Assembly (NCBI GenBank): GCA_029959865.1
Contig: JASCPE010000001.1
Coordinates: 744,001 to 808,000 of the forward strand
Direction: 5' to 3'
Length of the DNA: 64,000 nucleotides
From: Microbacteriaceae bacterium PS02070
GTDB lineage: Bacteria; Actinomycetota; Actinomycetes; Actinomycetales; Microbacteriaceae
Within the stretch, counting starts at the first letter, position 1, and each line of letters opens with the position of its first letter. The translations under genes and the position numbers were made by a program. Shown piece by piece: positions 9,518 through 17,670 of this stretch. Below the pieces are notes generated by a model. That model saw only the letters and a program-made list of their open reading frames with translations, did no database searches and had not been told where the DNA came from.

Positions 9518-10317
9518 GCCTTCTCGACATCCGTGGTGCCGCGTTACGGCGAGGAGATCGGGAGCTGTGGAGCGGCCTCGATCTGAGCGTCGAACCCGGC
9601 GAGCTCATCGCGGTCCTCGGGCCGAGCGGCGCGGGCAAGACCACTCTCCTGCGCGCGATTTTGGGCTTGGACCGGTTGAGCAGCGGATCGATCACGGTGC
9701 TCGGTGAGCCCGTCCGTCACCGCGGCAACCGTGCCGTGGGGTACCTCCCGCAGGCACGTCCACTGGCCGAGACCGCGATGCGCGGACGTGATCTCGTGGC
9801 GCTCGGCGTTGATGGGCATCGGTTCGGCTTCCCGTTTCCGCGGCGATCCACGCGCGCTCGGGTGGATGAGCTCGTGCGTCAGGTCGGCGCGGAGGAGTTC
9901 GCCGACGATCCCGTGGGTGTGCTGTCCGGGGGTGAGCAGCAACGGCTGCGCGTGGGTCAGGCCCTCGCGGATGATCCGAAGCTCCTCCTGTGCGACGAAC
10001 CGCTGACGAGCTTGGACCTTGCCAACCAGCAGGCTGTCGTGAAGCTGATCGACGATCAGCGCAGACGGGGCGCCGGGGTCCTGCTGGTCACGCACGACAT
10101 CAACCCCGTGCTCGGCCTGGTCGACCGCATCCTCTATCTCGCGGGCGGCACCTTCACCCTCGGCACCCCCGAGGAGGTGCTCACCTCCGAGGTACTCACC
10201 GCGCTCTACGGTGCCCCGGTCTACGTTCTGCACGCGGGCGACCGTCTTGTGGTCGTCGGCGCTCCAGATGCGGAGATGGCCCACCACCATCACGACGAAC
10301 ACGGAGACCGTGCATGA
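9514..10317 (+). CDS. znuC: zinc ABC transporter ATP-binding protein
   Basis: A 267-residue ABC ATPase with Walker A GPSGAGKT (36-43), signature LSGGEQQR, Walker B LLLCDEP and the switch His in VTHDIN. The C-terminus carries HHHHDEH, a plausible zinc-sensing or chelating tail seen in some ZnuC proteins. It overlaps the genes on both sides by four bases, so the A-C-B subunits are translationally coupled. Confidence 0.94.
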   Translation: MSLLDIRGAALRRGDRELWSGLDLSVEPGELIAVLGPSGAGKTTLLRAILGLDRLSSGSITVLGEPVRHRGNRAVGYLPQARPLAETAMRGRDLVALGVDGHRFGFPFPRRSTRARVDELVRQVGAEEFADDPVGVLSGGEQQRLRVGQALADDPKLLLCDEPLTSLDLANQQAVVKLIDDQRRRGAGVLLVTHDINPVLGLVDRILYLAGGTFTLGTPEEVLTSEVLTALYGAPVYVLHAGDRLVVVGAPDAEMAHHHHDEHGDRA

Positions 10318-11210
10318 ACTGGTCGGACGTCGGCGACGCCCTGTTTGGCGGTGCCTCCGAGTACGGGGCGATCCTCGCGCTCGTGTCGAACTCCGTGTGG
10401 GCGGGCGCCCTCCTGGGGCTCGTCGGCGGGCTCATCGGCGTCTTCGTGATGCAACGCGATATGGCCTTCGCCGTCCACGGCATCGCGGAACTGTCCTTCG
10501 CCGGAGCCGCCGCGGCGCTTCTTCTGGGGCTCGACGTCGTCCTCGGCTCCGTCGTCGGATCGGTCATCGCTGCCGCAATCATCGGCCTTCTCGGTGCCCG
10601 CGCCCGCGACCGCAACTCCGTCATCGGTGTACTGATGCCCTTCGGCCTCGGGCTCGGAATCCTCTTTCTGTCGCTCTATCAGGGGCGCAGTGCGAACCGC
10701 TTCAGCCTGCTGACAGGGCAGATCGTCTCCGTGCAGTCCGCCCAGCTGGAATGGCTCGCGATCATCTCAGCCATCGTGCTCGTCGTGCTGCTGTGGAGCT
10801 GGCGGCCGCTCCGATTCGACTCGCTCGATCCGCTTTCGGCCCAGGCGCGCGGCGTGCCGACCGTGGGCATCTCCCTGCTCTTCATGCTCCTGCTCGGACT
10901 CATCGTCGCCGCCGCCGTGCACATCATCGGTGCCCTGCTCGTGATGGCGCTCCTTGTCACCCCCGCCGCCGCGGCGATGCGAATTGCCTCCGGACCGCTT
11001 GTGGTCCCGCTCCTGTCGGCCGCGTTCGGCGTCGTCTCGGCGGTCGGAGGGATACTCCTGGCGGTGATGGGCACGCTTCCGGTGAGTCCCTACATCACGA
11101 CGATCTCGTTCCTCATATACATCGTCTGCCGTCTCATCGGTCGACGCCGCGGGCGGATCACCCGCGATCGTCGCCCGACCGAGGATGCTCCGTCCCCGGC
11201 CCGCGCCTGA
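10314..11210 (+). CDS. znuB: zinc ABC transporter permease
   Basis: A 298-residue ABC-3 family membrane permease with about eight hydrophobic helices, forming the translocation channel for the znuAC products. Starting at ATG 10314 (ATGA overlap with the ATPase) removes the long in-frame extension that only shadows the ATPase gene. Diagnostic features are the N-terminal MNWSDVGDALF amphipathic lead, the FGLGLGILFLSLYQG helix and the VTPAAAAMRIA cytoplasmic coupling region. The regulator gene follows after 22 bp. Confidence 0.92.
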   Translation: MNWSDVGDALFGGASEYGAILALVSNSVWAGALLGLVGGLIGVFVMQRDMAFAVHGIAELSFAGAAAALLLGLDVVLGSVVGSVIAAAIIGLLGARARDRNSVIGVLMPFGLGLGILFLSLYQGRSANRFSLLTGQIVSVQSAQLEWLAIISAIVLVVLLWSWRPLRFDSLDPLSAQARGVPTVGISLLFMLLLGLIVAAAVHIIGALLVMALLVTPAAAAMRIASGPLVVPLLSAAFGVVSAVGGILLAVMGTLPVSPYITTISFLIYIVCRLIGRRRGRITRDRRPTEDAPSPARA

Positions 11211-11232
11211 GCGCCGCGAGTAGACTCCGACC

Positions 11233-11628
11233 ATGGCTCAGCGCAACACCTGGCAGCGTGATCGCGTCCGTGAGGCGCTCGCGGGAGCCCAGGGATTCGT
11301 CAGCGCACAAGACCTGCATGCCTCCCTCCGCGACGACAACACCGGGATCGGTCTGGCGACGGTCTACCGAGCGCTTGCGACGCTCGCCGCCAGTGGTGAA
11401 GCCGACCAGCTTCAGAGTCCCGATGGCGAAGCCATCTATCGGGCCTGCTCCAGCACGGGGCACCACCACCACCTGATCTGCCGCTCGTGCGGTCTCGCCG
11501 TGGAGATCCAGGCGCACGAGGTCGAGGAATGGGCCAAGAAGACCGCCGCACGGCATGGATTCACGGACGCAGAGCATGTCGTGGACATCTTCGGGCTCTG
11601 CGCCTCCTGTTCGGCTCGTGTCGACTGA
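11233..11628 (+). CDS. zur: Fur-family regulator, probably Zur
   Basis: A 131-residue metalloregulator. It has an N-terminal winged helix (residues about 1-80), then the metal-binding HHHHLICRSCG motif and a C-terminal CASC pair that form the structural Cys4 zinc site with CRSC. Context makes it the zinc-responsive repressor of the operon it lies in and of the palindrome at 8505-8519. Its last 11 bases overlap the next gene. Confidence 0.9.
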   Translation: MAQRNTWQRDRVREALAGAQGFVSAQDLHASLRDDNTGIGLATVYRALATLAASGEADQLQSPDGEAIYRACSSTGHHHHLICRSCGLAVEIQAHEVEEWAKKTAARHGFTDAEHVVDIFGLCASCSARVD

Positions 11629-12610
11629 GCTGACGCGAACGCGACGCTCGGGGGTCGCTCTTCTCGGCGGAATCGCGATCGTCGCGGTTCTGCTCCTCCT
11701 CGCTCTCCTGACGCCCAGTGGGGAGCTCCCCACGCGCGCGCAGGACGGACTGACCCTCGCTCTCAGCGTGTTGATCGAGTCGATGCCGTTCATCGCGCTC
11801 GGAGTCATCCTCTCGATCGCTGTCCAGGTGTGGATTCCGCCGGGGGTGCTGGAGCGATGGACGCCGAAGCGGGCATGGGCGCGGCGGGCCGTGCTGTCCC
11901 TACTCGGCATGCTCGTTCCGGTGTGTGAATGCGGAAACGTGCCTTTCGCGCGGGGACTGATGATCCGCGGGTTCAGCGTGCCCGAGACGATGACCTTCCT
12001 CATCGCCGCGCCGATCGTCAACCCCATCGTCATCATCACAACGCATCAAGCATTCGGATTTGACGACGGCATTCTCATTGCGCGCCTGCTGGGCGGATAT
12101 GCCGTGGCGAACCTGATCGGCTGGCTCTACAGTCGCCACCCCGACCCTGATGGGCTCCTCACCGAGCGCTTCCAGGCGACGTGTGCTGTTGCCGCCGAAG
12201 AGACCGGAGGGAAGGCGCAGCGGAGCCTCACTCAACTCGTCGTCGAGTTCCGCGCCGTCATGCCGGCTCTCGTGATCGGGTCGGCGCTTGCCGGACTCGT
12301 GCAAGTGATCGTCCCGCGTGACACGCTGCTTGCGATCGGATCGAACCCGGCGCTGTCGATCCTTGTCATGATCGCCCTCGCGATGATCGTCTCGATCTGC
12401 TCGAATGTCGACTCCTTCTTCGCTCTGTCCTTCGCATCGACATTCACGCCCGGGTCGATCGTCGCCTTCCTCGTGGTCGGACCGCTCGTGGACGTCAAGA
12501 TGCTTGCCCTGCTGCGTACGACCTTCACGGGCCGGGCGCTCGCGGGCATCGTCGTCATCGTGATCCTGTTCGCGATCGCCCTCGGGGCGGGGGTGAACCT
12601 TCTTGTCTAA
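11618..12610 (+). CDS. permease of the YraQ/ArsP_1 (DUF318) family
   Basis: A 330-residue membrane protein with about eight to ten helices in two halves separated by a cytoplasmic loop near residues 170-200. The conserved VPVCECGNVPFARGL motif of the PF03773 family lies near residue 100, and CSNVDSFFALSF in the second half. GTG 11618 is preferred because it overlaps the regulator only slightly. With the following TIGR03943 protein it forms the two-gene pair seen in Bacillus YcgR-YcgQ. The transported species is unknown; placement inside the zinc operon points to zinc or another metal. Confidence 0.87.
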   Translation: MSTELTRTRRSGVALLGGIAIVAVLLLLALLTPSGELPTRAQDGLTLALSVLIESMPFIALGVILSIAVQVWIPPGVLERWTPKRAWARRAVLSLLGMLVPVCECGNVPFARGLMIRGFSVPETMTFLIAAPIVNPIVIITTHQAFGFDDGILIARLLGGYAVANLIGWLYSRHPDPDGLLTERFQATCAVAAEETGGKAQRSLTQLVVEFRAVMPALVIGSALAGLVQVIVPRDTLLAIGSNPALSILVMIALAMIVSICSNVDSFFALSFASTFTPGSIVAFLVVGPLVDVKMLALLRTTFTGRALAGIVVIVILFAIALGAGVNLLV

Positions 12611-13355
12611 CGTCCTCACTCGCCTCTGGGGCGTGGGCCTCGCTGCGGCTCTCTCGGCCGTGACCCTCGTGCTGTGGGTCACCGACAGGCTCGCGCTGTA
12701 CATCAATCCGGACGGCGCCTGGTTCGCGGTCGGGATGGCTTTCCTGACCCTCGCCGGCTGCGTCGCATCCTTCCTTCTCCCGCTCGGCGCCGAGGCGGAC
12801 CACGACCACGGTCACGCGAGCGGGGCCGACGATCAGTCGAGCAGTTCGGACCATGATCACGCCGAGCGGCTGACCCCGTTGCCCGTCGCCGGGGGGCTGC
12901 TGGCGACCGGGATCGTCGGGTTCATGCTCGTGACCCCACCCGCAGCGCTGTCCGCCGAACTCGCGATGTCGCGCGATACCGGCGCGCCACCGTTGTTCCA
13001 GGGCGCCGACGCCGTGACTCTCGCGGCGTCGGGTGACACCGAGAGTTTCGGCATCGGCGAGTGGTCGAGCGTCATGGCCACCACCACCAATCCGGAGACC
13101 TTCTCGGGTGAACCGGTCACGTTGACCGGCTTCGCGACACCGGGGGATTCCGGGTTCTCACTGACACGTCTTGTCGTCACCCACTGCGTCATCGACGCGC
13201 AGCCGGTCAGCGTCGCGATCGACGCGGATGCGGCCCCCGAGACGGGACAGTGGGTCACCGTCGAGGGCACGATCCAGGAGGCCGGCGGCCGCCTCGTGAT
13301 CCGCCCCACGAGCATCGATGAGGTCGACGAACCCGAGGATCCATATGAGTACTGA
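12603..13355 (+). CDS. TIGR03943-family putative permease partner
   Basis: A 250-residue protein with two N-terminal transmembrane helices (about 9-27 and 36-55). A His/Asp/Ser-rich loop follows (about 61-82), then a third helix, and then an extracellular beta domain with the conserved VTLTGFATPGD, FSLTRLVVTHCVIDAQP and GQWVTVEGTI stretches. The likely start is a TTG at 12603 overlapping the permease stop. The His-rich loop repeats the zinc-binding style of the ZnuA loop. It is the YcgQ-like partner of the preceding permease; the mechanism is unknown. Confidence 0.85.
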   Translation: MSNVLTRLWGVGLAAALSAVTLVLWVTDRLALYINPDGAWFAVGMAFLTLAGCVASFLLPLGAEADHDHGHASGADDQSSSSDHDHAERLTPLPVAGGLLATGIVGFMLVTPPAALSAELAMSRDTGAPPLFQGADAVTLAASGDTESFGIGEWSSVMATTTNPETFSGEPVTLTGFATPGDSGFSLTRLVVTHCVIDAQPVSVAIDADAAPETGQWVTVEGTIQEAGGRLVIRPTSIDEVDEPEDPYEY

Positions 13356-14745
13356 GCGGCGGTCCGATCTCCGCCGCGAGCGGGTACGCCGCGGGTACGT
13401 GGGGCGCCTCGTCGCGGTGGTCGGCGGCCTCGCCGTCGCCGCAGCGGTCCTCACCGGTGTTGGCGTCACGCAGGGTCCGCGGGTGACCGGTGTCGAGTTC
13501 GATGCGGAAGCGGCGGTGGACTCGAACGGCTCGCGGCTCATCGTCACGACGAACCAGACACTGGAGGAGGTGACGTCTGAGCAGGTCACCGTCACGCCGG
13601 CGGTCGACTTCACCGTGGACACCTCCGGGCGTGCGGTGGGCGTGCGATTCCCGCTGCCGCTCTACGACGACACCACGTACACCGTCCGGATCGAGGGGAT
13701 GCGCAGCGCGGGCGGCGGCCCCGACCTCGATGTCGAGGAGGAACTTACGACGCCGGCGCTGGAGCCGCTCGTTCTGCAGCGCTCGGAGGGGGAGGACGAG
13801 ATCGTGCGCACGGCGGTGGATGGCAGCGCTCGATCGGTCGTCTTCGCCGCTGAGATGATCGAGGACTTTCGAGAGACGGCGTCACACCTCGTCGCTTCCA
13901 CCTGGGATGAGCAGACCCAATCCGCGCTTGTCGTGACCGACCTCGAGGGTGGCAACCCTCGTAGCCTCTCCCTGCCAGGCAGTGGCACGGTGACGGCTCT
14001 GCAGAGCGCAGATCGTGGAAATCTTGTCGGCTATGTCTACACCGACGCGGATGTCGGGACGACGGGTGCGATCGAGAATGCGCTGTACACCGTTCCGCTG
14101 TCGCGCCCCGATGCCGAGCCGACCCTCATCGAGCGCCCCGGTGGGGAATCGCGAGTCGTCGACTGGCGCTTTGTGCCCGGCACAGACAGCATCCTCATGC
14201 TCACCTTCGACGGCGCCCTCACTCTCGTGAACTCCGACGGAACCGAAGTGGCGCTCGGCAACGCGCAGACCATCGCCGGGATCGCGCCCGGTTCGACCAC
14301 GGCGTACGTCGAGCGGACCGACGGTTTCGTCGCGATCGATCTCACGACCGCACAGGAAGTTCCACTGGACCAGCCGGCCGACCTCGCCGATCTGCAGCGC
14401 GTCTCGGTGACGCCGCTGCCCACCGGAGGGCACGTGGAAGTTCGCTCACTGGTCGAGGACTTTACTGTGTTCTCCACCGACGCCTACCTCGTCGACGGGG
14501 ACGATGTGAGATCGGTCTTCGCCGTCGATCCAGGGGATGCGTTGCTGCACACCTGCGTCTCACCGAGCGCACGCTATGCGGCCTTCCTCGTGGCACCAGA
14601 TCTGGTCGATAACCCCTACGACGCGTACCGACTGCCGCTGCCGACAACGCTGACCACACGCATCGTCGAGCTCGACACGGGAGATCTCGTCGGCGATCTC
14701 CCGGGATTCGACATCTCGTGGTGCCAGCAGGGCCCGCCACTGTGA
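13345..14745 (+). CDS. membrane-anchored beta-rich hypothetical protein
   Basis: A 466-residue protein with a basic N-terminus, one transmembrane helix (about 22-42), and an extracellular part. Residues about 50-135 look like an Ig-like fold (VTVTPAVDFTVD, YTVRIEGMRS). The remainder has repeated beta strands reminiscent of a propeller. ATG 13345 overlaps the previous gene by 11 bases, and its stop overlaps the next start (GTGA), so it is read as part of the zinc operon transcript. No catalytic motif was recognised. A role in zinc handling is suggested only by position. Confidence 0.78.
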   Translation: MSTERRSDLRRERVRRGYVGRLVAVVGGLAVAAAVLTGVGVTQGPRVTGVEFDAEAAVDSNGSRLIVTTNQTLEEVTSEQVTVTPAVDFTVDTSGRAVGVRFPLPLYDDTTYTVRIEGMRSAGGGPDLDVEEELTTPALEPLVLQRSEGEDEIVRTAVDGSARSVVFAAEMIEDFRETASHLVASTWDEQTQSALVVTDLEGGNPRSLSLPGSGTVTALQSADRGNLVGYVYTDADVGTTGAIENALYTVPLSRPDAEPTLIERPGGESRVVDWRFVPGTDSILMLTFDGALTLVNSDGTEVALGNAQTIAGIAPGSTTAYVERTDGFVAIDLTTAQEVPLDQPADLADLQRVSVTPLPTGGHVEVRSLVEDFTVFSTDAYLVDGDDVRSVFAVDPGDALLHTCVSPSARYAAFLVAPDLVDNPYDAYRLPLPTTLTTRIVELDTGDLVGDLPGFDISWCQQGPPL

Positions 14746-15428
14746 CCTCACTGGTCCCCGCGACGCGCGCGGCGCTGACCGGTCTTCCGGTGCAGGTCGC
14801 CCCGCTCCTTCTCGGCGGAGTGCTGCGCGTCGAATCGCCAGAGGGGGTCGTCGGAGTGCGCATCACGGAGGTGGAGGCGTACCACGGCCTCGGCCAGGGC
14901 GAGGCGTTCGACCCCGGTTCGCACGCGCGGATGGGCCCGACGGCCCGGAACGCCACCATGTGGGGCGAGCCCGGACACCTCTACGTGTATCTCAGCCACG
15001 GCATCCATTCGTGCGTGAACGTCGTCGCTGGACGAGCGGGCGAGCGCGGCGGCGGAGTTCTTCTGCGCGCCGGCGAGGTCGTGGAGGGTCAGGAGATCGC
15101 CCGTACCCGGCGCCTCGCCGCGCGCACCGATCGGGAGCTTGCCCGCGGTCCCGGAAAGCTCGGACAGGCGCTCGCGCTCCGGCACGCCAGGCATGACGGA
15201 ATTGATGCCGTCGCGGCGACGCCGCGTGCAGGCGCCGTCGCGAGGCTTTTGCTGCCTGCGGTTCCCGCGACGAACGTCTCCGCCGGCCCGCGCGTCGGCG
15301 TCGCAGGGGCCGCCGGAACCGACGCATTCCCCTGGCGCTTCTGGCTCACCGGCGATGCCACCGTCTCGCCGTTTCGCTGGGGGCGAGGGGCGGAGGCGGC
15401 AGCGGCGACCGACCGCATGCTAGACTGA
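14742..15428 (+). CDS. DNA-3-methyladenine glycosylase (AAG/MPG family)
   Basis: A 228-residue base-excision-repair enzyme that would remove alkylated purines. Family marks are ITEVEAYHG (catalytic Glu), DPGSHARMGPTARN, LYVYLSHGIHSCVN, and GPGKLGQAL for the product-binding region. It uses the GTG at 14742 in a GTGA overlap with the upstream gene. It is the last member of the overlapping gene chain that starts with znuA; its stop lies within the candidate -10 box of the ribosomal protein operon. Confidence 0.92.
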   Translation: MTSLVPATRAALTGLPVQVAPLLLGGVLRVESPEGVVGVRITEVEAYHGLGQGEAFDPGSHARMGPTARNATMWGEPGHLYVYLSHGIHSCVNVVAGRAGERGGGVLLRAGEVVEGQEIARTRRLAARTDRELARGPGKLGQALALRHARHDGIDAVAATPRAGAVARLLLPAVPATNVSAGPRVGVAGAAGTDAFPWRFWLTGDATVSPFRWGRGAEAAAATDRMLD

Positions 15429-15546
15429 CTCTTTGTCTGCGCGCACTCCAGCACGCAGTTCGCATCCCCACCTTCTCGTCACCGCGAAAGCGGTGGGTCA
15501 AGGCGTGGGTGCAGACAAGGGATCTTGGGTGGCACCGTCCGGTGTC
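15421..15546 (+). promoter_or_regulatory. candidate promoter and structured leader of rpmB-rpmG-rpsN
   Basis: A -10-like TAGACT lies at 15421-15426; no good -35 was seen. From 15433 the sequence can fold: TTGTCTGC (15433-15440) pairs perfectly with GCAGACAA (15511-15518). Inside, CACCGC (15480-15485) and GCGGTG (15490-15495) close a GAAA tetraloop, and CACGC (15452-15456) can pair with GCGTG (15503-15507). An alternative CCCACC (15467-15472) with GGTGGG (15492-15497) competes with the tetraloop stem. A last small hairpin, 15531-15536 with 15541-15546, precedes the AAGGAG ribosome site. This looks like a ribosomal-protein autoregulatory leader. Confidence 0.55.
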
Positions 15547-15568
15547 ACGGTACTAAGGAGAAATCACT

Positions 15569-15805
15569 ATGGCAGCAGTGTGCCAGGTGACTGGAGCAGT
15601 TCCCGGCTTCGGTCACAACATCTCGCACTCGCACCGCCGGACGAAGCGCCGCTTCGACCCGAACGTGCAGAAGAAGACCTATTTCGTTCCTTCGCTCGGA
15701 CGCAACATCAAGTTGAACGTGTCGGCAAAGGGCATCAAGGTGATTGACGCTCGTGGCATCGAGTCCGTCGTCAAGGACCTCCTCGCGAAGGGTGTGAAGC
15801 TCTAA
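15569..15805 (+). CDS. rpmB: 50S ribosomal protein L28, cysteine-poor form
   Basis: A 78-residue L28 with the typical start [20 protein letters not shown]. It keeps only one of the cysteines of the zinc-binding form (the CxxC and the second pair are missing), so it is a C-minus version independent of zinc. A strong AAGGAG precedes the ATG. Its TAA overlaps the rpmG start by one base. Confidence 0.95.
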   Translation: MAAVCQVTGAVPGFGHNISHSHRRTKRRFDPNVQKKTYFVPSLGRNIKLNVSAKGIKVIDARGIESVVKDLLAKGVKL

Positions 15806-15975
15806 TGGCGAAGAAGTCGCAGGACGTCCGTCCGATCATCAAGCTGCGTTCGACCGCGGGCACGGGGTACACCTACGTGACGCGCAAGAACCGCCGCAAC
15901 AACCCCGACCGCATCGTGCTGAAGAAGTACGACCCCGTCGTGCGTAAGCACGTTGATTTCCGAGAGGAGCGCTAA
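15805..15975 (+). CDS. rpmG: 50S ribosomal protein L33, cysteine-free form
   Basis: A 56-residue L33 read from ATG 15805, whose first base is the last base of the rpmB stop. It contains the family core [23 protein letters not shown] and ends in REER. Both CxxC pairs of the zinc form are replaced (for example YDPVVRKH where the zinc form has YCPxCRKH), so it is a C-minus paralogue. Confidence 0.95.
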   Translation: MAKKSQDVRPIIKLRSTAGTGYTYVTRKNRRNNPDRIVLKKYDPVVRKHVDFREER

Positions 15976-15978
15976 ATC

Positions 15979-16284
15979 ATGGCTAAGAAGAGCAAGATTG
16001 CGCGCAACAAGCAGCGCGAAGAGGTCGTCGCCCGCTACGCCGAGAAGCGTGCCGAGCTGAAGAAGACCCTCGTCGACCCGAACGCAACCGATGAGGCCCG
16101 TGAAGAGGCCCGTCTCGGTCTGCAGAAGCTCCCGCGCAACGCGTCGCCGGTGCGCCTGCGTAACCGTGACGCCATCGACGGTCGCCCCCGTGGCCACCTG
16201 GCGAAGTTCGGCATCTCGCGTGTTCGCTTCCGCGACATGGCGCACAAGGGCGAGCTGCCCGGCGTGACCAAGTCCAGCTGGTAA
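15979..16284 (+). CDS. rpsN: 30S ribosomal protein S14, cysteine-free long form
   Basis: A 101-residue S14 of the long, zinc-independent class, starting [14 protein letters not shown] and ending with the conserved [20 protein letters not shown] region; the CxxC pairs of the 61-residue zinc form are absent. It is the last gene of rpmB-rpmG-rpsN and is followed by a strong intrinsic terminator. In mycobacteria and streptomycetes such C-minus sets are Zur-regulated; no Zur palindrome was seen upstream here. Confidence 0.95.
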   Translation: MAKKSKIARNKQREEVVARYAEKRAELKKTLVDPNATDEAREEARLGLQKLPRNASPVRLRNRDAIDGRPRGHLAKFGISRVRFRDMAHKGELPGVTKSSW

Positions 16285-16297
16285 GCACCACAGCACC

Positions 16298-16337
16298 ACG
16301 AAACCCCCGCGATCCTCGTGATCCGCGGGGGTTTCGT
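16298..16337 (+). terminator. intrinsic terminator after rpsN
   Basis: Thirteen perfect base pairs join ACGAAACCCCCGC (16298-16310) to GCGGGGGTTTCGT (16325-16337), extended inward by GAT/ATC with one bulged C. The sequence CTTTC follows. It closes the ribosomal protein operon. Confidence 0.9.
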
Positions 16338-16419
16338 CTTTCCCGCCCCGGCTCGTCCACCCTCCCCGCAGTCCGTACCCATCCCATCCCTGCCCCCGCC
16401 GCATAAGCCCGAGCCAGCT

Positions 16420-16502
16420 GCACAACTGCGGCGTCGCTGGGCGACACGCCGGGTGGTGGACGTGGAGTCTCGGCGTGTCGCATGTGAACGCCGCAGTTGT
16501 GC
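16420..16502. repeat. 83-bp REP-like palindromic element, copy 1
   Basis: First of three near-identical 83-bp units. Each has an outer inverted repeat (GCACAACTGCGGCGT pairing with the ACGCCGCAGTTGTGC end) and an inner one (CGACACGCC with GGCGTGTCG), giving a two-stage hairpin with a ~20-nt tip. Between the copies is GC-rich, non-coding, unrelated sequence. Confidence 0.9.
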
Positions 16503-16592
16503 GCGAGGCGGGGTGGGGCGGAGAGGAGGGCGGGCGGAAGCGTCGGGAGCGTCGGGAGCGCGGATTCTTGGGTGCCGGTGCTTGTACTGGAC

Positions 16593-16675
16593 GCACAACT
16601 GCGGCGTCGCTGGGCGACACGCCGGGTGAAGGGCGTGGAGTCTCGGCGTGTCGGGGCTGGGCGCCGCAGTTGTGC
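16593..16675. repeat. 83-bp REP-like palindromic element, copy 2
   Basis: Second unit, same length and the same outer and inner arms as copy 1, starting 173 bp after it. Differences fall mainly in the hairpin tip and in the spacer on the right side. The right half reads CGGCGTGTCGGGGCTGGGC before the outer arm. Confidence 0.9.
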
Positions 16676-16733
16676 GCCGGGTGCGGGTAGGTAGGACAGG
16701 AGCGAGGGTCGGGCGCTCGAGCCTGCTGCGGAC

Positions 16734-16816
16734 GCACAACTGCGGCGTCGCTGGGTGACACGCCGGGTGGTGGACGTGGAGTCTCGGCGTGTCGGGGCTG
16801 GACGCCGCAGTTGTGC
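16734..16816. repeat. 83-bp REP-like palindromic element, copy 3
   Basis: Third unit, starting 141 bp after copy 2. It shares the tip sequence GGTGGTGGACGTGGAGTC with copy 1 and the right-side spacer with copy 2. Its right end is followed by a partial duplication: GCAGTTGTGCAGGGGGG recurs at about 16842-16858. The 16285-16954 gap otherwise holds only the rpsN terminator and the start region of the next gene. Confidence 0.9.
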
Positions 16817-16954
16817 AGGGGGGCGGGGGCAGGGGAGCGGGGGCAGTTGTGCAGGGGGGTGGGGCAGAGGGCGAGTGCAGGGCGCAGACAAACGTGGCTC
16901 ATCAGGGGGCGGGCTAGACTGCCTACACTTTTGCGATCGAGCGGGAAGGGAACC

Positions 16955-17668
16955 GTGCAGCAGTCATCGGGATCGTCGCGGGCGCGGCACACCCTCGCGT
17001 ATCTGAAACGGGCGATCTCCTCCGGCGAGTGGCCGGTCAACTCGAAGATCCCCATCGAGACCGAGTTGATGGAGATGATCGGTGTCGGCAAGACGACCAT
17101 TCGGGAGGCCGTGCGGTCGCTCGCGAGTGTCGGCATGCTCGAGACGCTCCCCGGACGAGGCACGTTCGTGCGTTCGCGGGCACCCGTCAGCGCCGTTCTG
17201 ACCGACTTCTTCTCCGACTACGATCTCGAGGAGATCCTCTCGTACCGCCGCACGTTGGAAGTGCAGGCGGCGCGACTGGCCGCGACTCAGCGGACGCAGG
17301 TCGATCTGGACGCGCTGCACGCCGCGCACGCCCGCGATGTCCGGCGCGACGCCGAGCACCCCGCCACGCTTGAGCGTGGTCGCATGCCCGGTCAGTTCCA
17401 CTCTCTCGTGTTCGAGGCTGCCGGGAACCGACTCCTCCGCGGCCTGTATGCCGGAGTGATGGCGTCGCTCCGCGCGGCGGCGGAGCGCGGAGCTGTTGTC
17501 TTCGTCGCGAGCGAGGAGGACCGCAATCGAGACCACGCGTCGGTGCTCGCGGCGATCGAGGCGGGTGATGCCGACGCGGCAGCCGCGGCGATGGCAGACC
17601 ACGTGGACCGTGATCTGTGCACCGAGGCGGCTGCGGAGCCCGGACTCACGGCCGGCCGCGCCCGCTGA
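16955..17668 (+). CDS. GntR-family transcriptional regulator, FadR type
   Basis: A 237-residue repressor with an N-terminal winged helix (about 8-75; the sequence around KIPIETELMEMIGVGKTTIREAV is the GntR recognition motif) and a C-terminal helical FCD domain (about 95-220) for an organic-acid effector. In FCD the usual metal-binding Asp/His positions appear as FHSLVFEAAGNR and DRDHxxVLAAIEAGD-like stretches. GTG 16955 follows a GAAGGGA ribosome site; longer in-frame reading runs into the repeats. The target genes are not obvious; the surface-protein fragments follow. Confidence 0.88.
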   Translation: MQQSSGSSRARHTLAYLKRAISSGEWPVNSKIPIETELMEMIGVGKTTIREAVRSLASVGMLETLPGRGTFVRSRAPVSAVLTDFFSDYDLEEILSYRRTLEVQAARLAATQRTQVDLDALHAAHARDVRRDAEHPATLERGRMPGQFHSLVFEAAGNRLLRGLYAGVMASLRAAAERGAVVFVASEEDRNRDHASVLAAIEAGDADAAAAAMADHVDRDLCTEAAAEPGLTAGRAR

Positions 17669-17670
17669 TC

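Noticed and set aside
15429..15568. Zur box before rpmB
   Set aside because: Searched for a TGATAATCATTATCA-like palindrome; none present, so direct Zur control of this operon is not claimed.
16420..16816. CRISPR array
   Set aside because: Only three units, each a large palindrome of 83 bp, with unequal GC-rich spacers (90 and 58 bp) and no cas genes.
15802..17163. A 453-residue minus-strand frame across rpmG, rpsN and the palindromes
   Set aside because: Created by the GC-rich repeats; its repeated peptide merely mirrors the 83-bp units.
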